The notes below the pieces were generated by a model that saw only the letters and a list, made by a program, of their open reading frames with translations, made no database searches and had not been told where the DNA came from. A stretch of 64,000 nucleotides of DNA, taken from NCBI GenBank assembly GCA_034401135.1, contig JAWZSP010000004.1:3720001-3784000 (forward strand), read 5' to 3'. Shown one piece after another: positions 54,976 through 64,000 of this stretch. This DNA is from Volutella citrinella. Lineage: Eukaryota; Ascomycota; Sordariomycetes; Hypocreales; Nectriaceae. The position numbers and the translations under genes were made by a program. The stretch's first letter is position 1. Each line of letters begins with the position of its first letter.

Positions 54976-56773
54976 GAGAGACGGAGCCCTTGCAAAGGCC
55001 TATAACCAAGAAAATGCGAGTCACGGCGTTGGGTGAAAACACCAGCAACAGGGAAGTTCCCCAACTATTACCAGTGATCTAGTTCCGAGACTTGATCCTA
55101 ACCAGGCACTTCCCAGTGTTACTACAACTTTTCAGTCTCTCTGTGACAATGGCTCTGCAAAGCTGGTGTCGACTCACAATTCCAGCATGGACCCAAACCA
55201 GAATTGAGCCAGCGTTTCGGTCGAGAGAGCCCCACGGGAGTGTTTGATGGCTACAGAAGTCTGAGACAGGGCCACCCCTTCAGTTGACTATTTGGCCTAC
55301 TGAAAAGGATGCCTACTTACCTAACTCAAAGACTTTCAAAGCCACTCATGAATACACCCCAATGTCGCTCTTTCACGGATAAAAAAACTTTGACCTGGAA
55401 TTTTCCACATGTCCTCACCAAGACAGAAAAAGATTTTTGCACTGTTAGAATCGCAAAATCCGCCCCCGTCTGGCCCATTCAGGAACGGATTTCTTCTATT
55501 TGGATGCTCGAACAGGGTTCCTTCGTCATGCGGATGCCGTTCTGATCCAGAATCAACCTTTTGGGCAGAGATCGAAATTAGGTTGGTCTGCACCTCTGAA
55601 ATTGTTGCGCCACGGCAGGTAGAGTACCTGGTGGAGGTTGTACCCCGTTGTTGGCAGGGTACCCAGCTCGAGATAGGCTCGAAGTACCCGTGCGACTTCA
55701 AGTCAAGCAGCCTCCAACTCTGCTGTGTGCCACGCTGCGCCAAGAACTCTTATAGCTCACTAAAAAAGAAGGAAGGGAGTTAGAGAGAGAAAATTTGCAA
55801 ATCCAAAAAAAAAAAAGACCATTATAAAAGGGCAAACCCCCCCCCCGAAGGGGGCTCCCCCTCAGATATGTGTTTTTAGCACACTGGGCACTTACCCATG
55901 CTTAGAGACCCTTGCGGTATCATCTCCGGGGGCACTTGGTACCTTTCATTTTCTTTCTCTTATATACCTACTGTCTTGGCTGACCATGAGGCAGGTGGGG
56001 TTGTGGCAGACGAGTCTCGTGATGGTTCCTTCCTCGTGGCGCGATCTGGGGGCAGGGAGGTTCAGGAAGGTGACGCGTTGACGAGTACCACTGAACCTCG
56101 GGAAAAAATCCACAGGAATGGCCGACGATGATGAAACAAATGGAGATGAAGCACGGAGACCAGGTGACATTGTCCTTGGTCCGAGCAAACTCTATACATT
56201 TCTGAGTTACAGACGCACCCATCGACGAGGATCCTCCTGGCGGTACCCATCGTGGCTCCAAGGGCAATTATGTGGCCTCGGGGGGTTGAAGGACCGAAAC
56301 TCACATGAACAGTGATGAAAAAGCCAGGCGGAAAAGAAAGATCGATTGACCTTGGTCTGGGTCTGTTGAAGAATTCGTAGCGCTCTTGCGCACTGGGTTT
56401 CATCCCATTTCCATCCTCTGGCAACCCCCGTTTGAGACTGACAAGGCCACAGAAAGCAAAATATTTCGTACCCGAGCACAAAAAAGTCCCCCGGAATCCT
56501 TCCATACGGACTTGGACTCACGTGAATCAGTCGGCGATGTCCCAGCAGCACTTCAGCCAGTCTTGATGATCCAGTGCGATCTGAGGGACTCACTTGTGGG
56601 GACCTGGGGGGTATACCCTGCTCTAGTGCCCTGGGCTGCGAATGAATTCCCCATATTCAATTGGTTTGCATTTACTCTTGCCCGGCCATGGACAAAAATA
56701 ATAACACAGGGGGGGACAAAGATCGCAAGGCATTCCACCCAGGCAAGGTGAGAGATCGAGACAGCAAAAAGAG
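54976..56773. other. Spacer between 5S genes
   Basis: About 1.8 kb. It holds ORF 55336-55743 on the minus strand (135 codons), with no recognisable domain. An A12 run and a C10 run lie near 55805-55845. No transposon ends were identified, although DNA next to 5S genes is a common target of some elements. Confidence 0.4.
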
Positions 56774-56892
56774 ACATACAACAGCGAGGATTCCCCGGTC
56801 GTCACCGACCCGAGTACTAGTTCGCCGCTCCCTAGCTTGTCTATGGGAGAGCGGACGGGATCCCGAATTCTCTAGGGGCTATGGTCGTATGT
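56774..56892 (-). rRNA. 5S rRNA
   Basis: 119 nt with the same ends as the other copies, followed on its strand by CTC and T5. It keeps GGTCGGTGACGACC and CTCGCTGTTGTATGT unchanged relative to the 54.7 kb copy. Confidence 0.9.
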
Positions 56893-59073
56893 GGTTGGGC
56901 TCCTCGCAAACAGCCCTCATGATCGTGAGGCAGTAGAGACAACGACACAATTCCTTCGACAGAATGCCATGACAAGTAGTTTTTTAATGGGAACATTAAC
57001 TGACGCTGAATAGACTTCTGTCTGATTTGAATCTGCAATCGTCGCGCCATGATTGAAGCTGTGCAGGCGTGCGCATCACGACATAGGAGAGAAAAGACTA
57101 CAACATCAATATGAGCATCAAATTTACGGCAAATTGCCTTTTGTCACAAACAACGACCTTTATTTGTCCCTTTTATCAGACACGCAGCAGGAAATGGGGC
57201 AACTGAGATCGTCGGATGCAAAATCATGAGTTGAGATGGAAGGTTGATGCTCCAACTCCACGGCCAAAATACGGGACTTCGCGCCCAGGTCCGGAAAGGC
57301 ATTTGACCATCTCGACGATCCTACAGTCTAGGCCCTGGCTATCGGCTTCCACCAGGCAGCATCAACTGAGCGTCGCTGTCTCTAGATGAGCCTACAAAGT
57401 CTAGGGCACCTTGGCCAGTCCATCCGAAAGAAGCCGTCACAGATAATCACGTACTAGTTTTTCAATGAGCCTTTGACCTGCCAATTCCAGTCTCGGCCAT
57501 CACCGGATCGTCATTAATTATTCTTTTGCAAATGAGATGCCCAAACGTTTCGCCACCAAGAGCGGCCAGGAATGCAATCGCAATCGGCCATTGAGTCAAC
57601 ATTCTGGCTTCGTACCCATTATTACCCACATCGCAATGGCCTAAACCAGGGGGTCCAAGGGTCATGTTTGCTTCAACTGCAGGCACGTTGCAAAATACAA
57701 GCCCGAGATTAACGCGTGAGGAGGCACCCATGACCAAGATGGGGCTCTGCGGCGATTCAATAGCTGGATTACGACTTCCTAGTAGCCCACGACAGCCCCT
57801 AACAAAGGAACTTATTTACCGACCGTGGCAGCCCGTGTCGAGCTTTGCAGGGAAGCATGTCCAACCGTTTTCACATTGAGTCGATCCCAAATTCAGGTAG
57901 CCTACGGGAAAAGGTCAGGCCACCTGAGCCACTAGCGCGGATCCCAAGCGAAGCCGTCGACGGTAGGATGGATGTCCGCGTGTAGCCAAGACTAAAAACT
58001 TGGCGGGAACACACCAAGTCCAGAGATTCGGGACACGGATGGATCGAGTACTCGGTGACGGCGTTGTGGTCGAGGCTTGGCCATGTTGTCGTCCACGAGG
58101 TGGCTTGGGCCCTATCTCGGGTTGGACAAACTACATCTCGCGCACCAGAAGCCCGAAGGATGGACTCCCCAGGCCGCGAAGCTGCTGCGAGTCATGAAAA
58201 CCACGTGTAAGGGGGCGGGTGAGGGAGTCGAGGGAGTCGAGGTACACCAGCAGCTTGTACGAATATGACGGGTATTAATCCGTTGATGAAGATCGACCCC
58301 TCAAATGTTCCAGCCCAGGGCAGAGTCATTTGCCTTTTATCATACGGAGGAGGCCCAATGCCACGTCTGCCTGGACAGGTCGGAGCCGCAGGGCTCATCC
58401 ATTAACCCGAAGTTCGGCACGCAATAGACCGGGAGCTAGGCAGGGCGGCGCCGCAACACTAGCGCTTCTCGGCGAATCCACGGCCGCGCGCTACAGCATA
58501 GATGGCGCGGCTTAGCTCGTCGTTGTTATCTTCATCTTCGAGACAGGCGGCTCGTGGAGGGAGGGGAGGAGGCATATCACGCGTTTGAACAGACTATATG
58601 GACCAGAGACGTGTCTGATCGACCGATAGCTGATATTCATATATCCGGACCGGTACTGGAGGTCGGGAAGTGGGAAGTGGGAAGTGGATGGTGCGTGAGG
58701 GAGAAGTGGAATCAGTGAGTGCGTCACCTATGAAAAGCCCCACGACGTTACAACCAGGGTCCATAGGTCGCAATTATGCAGACCGTCGATGCATTGTTCG
58801 GACGACTCGATTGATGCTCGTTTCTTTTTTACCAGTTTCCCGATCGGTTCATCCCCAGCAACGGGTTCCCCGGAGGTAGAGAGCATGACTCCTTTTCAGC
58901 GACCTCCAACGAAGCAACAGCACGCGCTGGGGCGAGGCTGAACCCCCAACGGTATTCCTGTCGTCCGAATCCAGACCTCTTTTAGTGGCCAGGGGCCTGG
59001 CGTGGATGCAACGCTCCGCTACCGCAAAGGGGAATAGGATCGCCGCTGCCAGGGCGATTGACTTCAGGGCTAA

Positions 59074-59298
59074 TTAGATCTCTGGCGAGATAGCGCATCG
59101 CGGATCCGCTGCCAGGGCAAAGCACAGTGCGCCCGCCGTAGGGAACCGACTCTTGGCCATCTTGGCACAGGCTACAGCACCCGTGGTCGCCTCAACCGCG
59201 CACAGGATGGACTCTGCGATCAGCCTTGCCGTGGACAATGGACCGGCGGTCTCAGGGCCAAGACTCACCAGTAGAGTAATTACGAACAAATAGCTCAT
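59074..59298 (-). CDS. Candidate small secreted Cys-containing protein
   Basis: 74 codons starting MSYLFVITLLVSLGPETAG, which fits a short signal peptide. The rest has four Cys (33, 44, 59, 68), few charges and no known domain. Other frames here are closed, which favours it slightly, but no intron, promoter or homologue supports it. It could be an effector-like secreted peptide or a chance ORF. Confidence 0.25.
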   Translation of the reverse strand: MSYLFVITLLVSLGPETAGPLSTARLIAESILCAVEATTGAVACAKMAKSRFPTAGALCFALAADPRCAISPEI

Positions 59299-60836
59299 CC
59301 CGGTGCCCGGCTGGAGGAAAGAGGGGGGACTTTGTTATTCGCGTGGCGAGTCGGCCAACAGCAACTCGCGCACTGACGGTGACAGGGCAAGCCACGAGGC
59401 GCCCGAAGCCCTCATAGTCTGTCCCTGTCTGGGAAAGCTGCTGATGCTGAAGCCCTGAGCCTGACTTGCCAGAGCATTACCCGGGACGGGAGTCCATCTC
59501 CGGATCCACCAGCGTCTTGTCCCAAGCTCGCTTGTTGGATCACTTGTCGCACTCGGACAACCTCTGTGCTCAGCGGACGGACTGGGTGTTCACGGGGAAA
59601 GGCGTCCTGGGGCTGGAGACTGAGGAAACTTGTTGCGCAATTGCGGAGATGGCGACAAGTTGCAGGGTGGTCCTTGTGAGTAGGGCCGATGAAAGAGGGA
59701 TCTCCAGAATAGCGGTGGGCTTGGGCCAGCGGAGGGAGCATGAGGAGGTGGAGATGATGACAGGAGATGCGATTAGCTGTGGCATCATGATTCAGGGCAA
59801 GGTAGCATTTTCCGGGGTCAGATGGAGGTCGAATCCGGGGAGCGCGGTTTGAGACAGCCGGGGAAAGGAGGCATGGGCAGCAAGAGAGTCCATGGCGGAA
59901 CATTGACTTGTTCCAGAGCCCAGAGACATGGGCCACGCGACGTCAACATCGTGTCATTGTTATCAATGATGACTTGCCAAACCGTCACTAGCAGGTTAGC
60001 CAAGATGGATTAGGCAGAGCGGCTTTTCCGGGACAAGAAGAGCAGCATTCATCAGTGAGTGGGCTTGGGACCTTGCCCGTTTACACGACTCGAGGGGGCA
60101 GCAGAGTGGCGCTGCAGTTCTGCAGCAAATTCACCCGCATCTGTTGGCAAGTCGTCCCGTATAGTTGCGCTCGGATCGCCGCCTTGGAGGTCAGGGCTCT
60201 GCAGGGACAGGCATAGTCGGTGGTAGTATGGACGCCCTTCAGCGTCGCTAACTCGCTGTGGCCATGCGTGAGGATGACTCGTGGGCCCAGCGCGCGCACC
60301 AGCCACAGACAGGCCCTTGGACAGGGGTTCCGTGAGGGACGTGAGGGACGGCGTCGAAATTGCCCCAGGGGGTCTGCCTCGAGGGGCGGCGGCGCAGCAG
60401 CCATTAGGTCTGGTCCTGCTGCTGATGCGTGACAGTGCGCCTCGGGCGCCCGGGATGGGGCCTGCTGCGGGCTCACTGACAGCGGCCGTGACAGCTGAGG
60501 ACTCGGCCGTTTGGTCTGCCGGCGACGGCGGATGCCAGAAGCCCACGCGGCCGAGTAGACTGGACTGGTGCTGCCGAGAGCCGCCAAGCAAGGATTTTGC
60601 ATGAAATTTCCGTTTCTTATTTCTCTCTCTCTCAGTCAGAGCTCGATGGGTTGCTCTGACGGCGCAAAAATCGTTGCAGAGTTGTCGCCGCAGGGTTTCG
60701 GCTGGATAAAGGCCGTTGTTGACGCGCACAAAGACATCGGGCGTGTGCCCAGCCCGGTGGTGCGGCTTGCCGACCCCATCGCCAGGCCTTCTTGGCCCTT
60801 CTAGATTTTTTCCAGCGTGTCTCACTGGGGGCTGCC

Positions 60837-60856
60837 TGTGTGTGTGTGTGTGTGTG
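60837..60856. repeat. TG dinucleotide microsatellite
   Basis: Ten consecutive TG units in gene-poor DNA. Confidence 0.9.
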
Positions 60857-62161
60857 TCTGATGTCTGTCACTGTCTCACAGTCTCGGCACCGAGTCCAAC
60901 CCAACGTCTAGCCTCTATTACCCCCTGGACGACGCTGCCCAGCATTGCGCTAACCGTCGGCTCCCAGCGTGTCAACTAGTGCTGCCGGACCCATGGATGC
61001 CACTCAGCGCCGCAAGCAGAGATCGTTGGCTGTCGCCCGTCCATTGGCGAGATCCGAAATAGGCCCCTGGGCGATAGGTCTTAGTGGCTTGCCAGGCCCG
61101 GCCCAGTCTTTCCATGCGTTCCGCTGCAGGCCGACCTTGGGTACCTTAGCTAGCGTCGCACGCCAGCCGACGAGGGAACAATGGCTCCCAAGACTGAGAG
61201 ATCGAGGGGCCCTCTCGAGACAGGCCAATCGCATTCGCCGGCCCCTGCTGAAGGATGCCGCAAGAGACTTGACCAGGGATTCGGAATGTGTCGTCGCTAC
61301 TACTACCTACTCCGTATTACTCGCTGCGGTACTGTACGTGCATGGGTTGGGCTGCGTGCGGTGCAGCAGAGTGCAGATTCGTTGTGTGGGGATGGCTTCG
61401 ACATGTTCTGGTCTGTGTTTACTGGAACGGAGTCAGGGCCCGCTCCCACAGTCGTCCGCTCTTTCTTGCTGCCCTCTCTCTCTCTCTCTGCCCCCATAGC
61501 AAAACCTGGACCGTGTAGAAAACCGGGCCGCTCTACGCCATCAGCCGTAAGCCGTTGGCTCGAGGTTCCTTTGGGGGGAGGAGGGGGGGGGGGAATGCTC
61601 CAGTCCATGGGCCATGACCGTGCGCCCATGGATGCCAACTCCAAGGTAGTGCTAGTTACAAGTACATGGCAATCAAAGTCTCCGTTGAGTTTGGGGTTGC
61701 GGGGACCATGTAGCACTGGGAGTAGTCCCTGTCGTAGTCTGCAAATAATCCTTGGTGTTTGGTCTAACATGCTGAACTGCCCTCCGCGTACTACTACTCC
61801 CTCCTCCTCCTCTCCTATGTAAGACAAACCTGCCCCCAGTTCCCCAGCCCGTTGACCCGGGACACGCTACCAGTTGGCCCTCTTTCTCTCTCTCTCTTTT
61901 CTTTTTCGCTGCAGACGCCTGCCCGTCGACTGCCAACTACAGTTCGCCTGCTTTGCTTTTTCCTGTTGAACCATCGGAAAGGCCTGTCGAAGACTACTGG
62001 GGGTTGGTTGGGGATCGATCGGTGCCCATCCTCCCGACCTTATCAGAGGGCCCAATCCTTCGGTTTTGGAAACGATCTAGGTGGTTGTGTTCCCTGGCCA
62101 TCCGACGAATAGACGATACGACTTGTGAACCGTCGCGCAGGACAGAGTCCCCTTCGCCAAC

Positions 62162-63462
62162 ATGAGCGACAGCGGCCAGAGAGGCTTCCTCGTGCCCGCG
62201 CACTTCGACTACGTCCCACCAACCGAAGATGACATGAACATCGCCTCCATCATCTGGGGCCTGTCCCTGGGCGTCACTGTCTTCAACGTCGCCAAAGCCT
62301 TCCGCCAGACCAAGTCGGCCATCCAGAGGAGAAAGCGCATCACCTTTTACGTCTTTATGATTTGGCTCGAAGTCGTCTCCAGCACCATCCTCGGCGTCAT
62401 TGTCTGGTGCTACCTCCGCGGCATCATCCCTCCCAGCTTCCAGTTCTACTTCATGATCAGTACGGGGCCCATTTGGAAAAACGAGTCCCCACTTCCCAAG
62501 TTGCATGGCTAACGGCGTATCGCAGTCTTGTGGTGGAGCATTCAGGTTCAGTGTCTGATCCAGATCATCATCAACCGAGTCAGCTTGTTGATGGTTGTCC
62601 GCTCCAACGGTACCAGGCTCAAGTGGCTTTGCTTTGGCATCCTCCTCGCCGTCAACATCAGCGTCTTTTGCATCTGGATCCCGGCCCGTCTCCAAATCAA
62701 CCAGACGTATATCAACATCAATGAAATCTGGGATCGTGTCGAAAAGGTCATCTTCGCCATCATGGATGCCAGTCTCAACTTCTACTTCATCTGGATCGTC
62801 AAGAAGCGACTTATTGCGAACGGTCTCCAAAAGTACAACCGCCTGTACCAGATGAACTTGTTCCTTGTTGTCATCTCCATTGCCCTAGATGTACGTGCTG
62901 CCAGACAAGAACAATGCGAGCAAATCAAGGCTAACGAGTCCCACAGATTCTTCTCATCGGCATGATGTCTCTCCCCAACGGATTCGTGTATGCTTCTCCC
63001 GCCCGATCTCCCCTCATCAGCTTATACTGACCCCGTGCTCCCAGCTACGTCCAATTCCACCCTCTTGTGTACCTCGTGAAGCTGCACATTGAGATGAACA
63101 TGGCCGACCTCATCGGAAAGGTCGTCAGGGCCAGCCAGGGCGGCGACTCCAACGACTACAGCTCCCGATCGCGCACCGGAGCGACGGCCAAGAGCAGCAG
63201 CACCCGCCCCAACGCGAGCCGGTTCGGCGCCACCCTCACCCGCACGCACATTGAGCTCGGCGAGGAGGACGAGATCGAGCTCAAGGAGCGCGAGAACCTC
63301 GAGGGCATCAAGAAGACCGTCGTCACCCACATTGTCAGGACGGGCCCCAGCGGCGAGGACGACGACATCCCCGAGCACCACGAGCGTGCCGTCAGCGAGG
63401 CCAGCTCGACGACGCACGCCCGGGAGTACACCATTGAGCAGACTCGGGGAGTACACCATTGA
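62162..63462 (+). CDS. Fungal integral membrane protein, about 7 helices, 4 exons
   Basis: Unknown membrane protein with a receptor-like outline. Exons 62162-62459, 62526-62890, 62947-62987 and 63045-63462 give 373 aa. The three introns are GT-AG (66, 56 and 57 nt) and keep the frame. The exon 3 micro-exon of 41 nt (ILLIGMMSLPNGF) lies inside a helix. Hydrophobic segments include IIWGLSLGVTVFNVA, FYVFMIWLEVVSSTILGVIVW, FYFMIILWWSIQVQCLI, WLCFGILLAVNISVFCIWI and VIFAIMDASLNFYFIWIV, then LFLVVISIALDILLIGMM and a last short one. The tail of about 110 residues is Ser/Thr-rich then acidic and probably cytosolic. It ends REYTIEQTRGVHH because of a 25-bp duplication (see findings). I see no PTH11 CFEM domain and no ligand information. 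Confidence 0.8.
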
Positions 63463-63471
63463 GCGTGCAGA
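63422..63471 (+). repeat. 25-bp tandem duplication in coding end
   Basis: GGGAGTACACCATTGAGC occurs at 63422 and again at 63447, an offset of 25 bp. The unit is not a multiple of three and shifts the frame of the membrane-protein gene just before its stop. Confidence 0.9.
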
Positions 63472-64000
63472 CTCGATGAGGGACCGGCCAGACGATGACG
63501 AAGAAAAAAAGTACCAAGTGAAAATACTAGCAATAATTAGACAGTACATACAGCCTACAATGGCCCCCCTAATACCAAGAGTACATATGTAATGTAAAAC
63601 ATATATACATTCGTTTACCACAAACATGGTTCTTTTCTCCGCCCGTCGTGTCCTTGCTTCCCTCAAAGCATTTGCCATCTCGCGTGTGTGTGTCTCGTGC
63701 GCTGTTTCGTGCCAGTCTCACTGCCAACCCCCGGCTGTCGAATCGGTGAAGAATCGAAACAAGGGCACTCCCTGCCCACACCCTTGGACCAAGGGCCAGC
63801 GATCTGCCCGTCAGCTCCTGGCAGTGTTTTGCTTTTTCCAACGCCCCATCGTTCCCACCTGCGATCGTCGCTAGTTCTTTTCAGCCTGCCACCATCAAAA
63901 GCAAAAAGATGCCAGTGTTATGCGGGGATGACCAGGGCTGAGAGGGCGGGGGCGCCAGGGGGGCGTGTTGAAGACTTTTTCTTCCCATTTATCCCTCCAG
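63463..64000. other. 3' flank
   Basis: 3' flank of the membrane-protein gene. The alternative frame of that gene stays open to about 63590. No other gene recognised. Confidence 0.4.

Larger units (their letters stand above)
56893..62161. other. Gene-poor stretch
   Basis: About 5.3 kb. The only ORF worth listing is 59074-59298 (minus, small Cys-containing). A TG repeat lies at 60837-60856. The last 300 bp before the membrane-protein gene include C/T-rich leader DNA. Other ORFs overlap on both strands and look like chance. Confidence 0.4.

Noticed and set aside
1..64000. CRISPR arrays, bacterial operons, prophage or a polyketide or peptide synthase cluster.
   Set aside because: The genes are intron-bearing eukaryotic ones with independent functions. 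No regularly spaced repeats or large modular synthases are present.

Overview
The window is nuclear DNA of a filamentous ascomycete, probably a sordariomycete. The evidence is short spliced introns of about 45-90 bp with GT-AG ends and CTNAC-like branch sites, dispersed 5S rRNA genes, a fungal-type two-repeat fluoride exporter, a GH75 chitosanase, a phocein-type MOB protein and a DUF3433 membrane protein. Placement in Hypocreales is a guess from the general look of the proteins; I could not run a search.

Layout. 1-8.2 kb is compact: the 3' part of DNA ligase IV (+), uracil phosphoribosyltransferase (-), a fluoride exporter (+) and a MYND/DUF4470-type protein (+). A 3.5 kb gap follows, then a large mucin-like DUF3433 membrane protein (11.7-15.9 kb, +) and a glutathione S-transferase-like gene (16.1-17.0 kb, -). 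17-30.9 kb has no recognisable conserved gene, but it holds three small two-exon genes on the minus strand (18.8-19.2, 23.1-23.5 and 25.7-26.1 kb). They are clearly related to each other and I do not recognise the family. The same island carries several decayed tandem repeats and a broken copy of part of the DUF3433 gene. 30.9-41.3 kb is again gene-rich: a membrane-anchored amidohydrolase, a LigB/DOPA-type dioxygenase, a tRNA-Lys(CTT) with intron, a 5S rRNA, an alkaline ceramidase and an LDB19/ART1-like arrestin. 41.3-49.1 kb is gene-poor. Then come a GPI-anchored chitosanase, a MOB3/phocein homologue of STRIPAK type, a class I glutamine amidotransferase-like protein and three minus-strand 5S rRNA genes (54.7-56.9 kb). 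After another gene-poor stretch the window ends with a seven-helix membrane protein (62.2-63.5 kb).

The conserved genes are mostly independent housekeeping or stress functions (DNA end joining, pyrimidine salvage, fluoride export, sphingolipid turnover, transporter endocytosis, STRIPAK signalling). I see no biosynthetic cluster, no intact transposon and no CRISPR. The most novel item is the small-gene family. All three members have a first exon of exactly 38 nt, a phase-2 intron, a product of 97-101 residues, a start beginning MSS and an end containing H-A/V-GSQF.

Gene models were built by hand from splice signals and frame continuity. Exon boundaries are inferred, not supported by transcripts.
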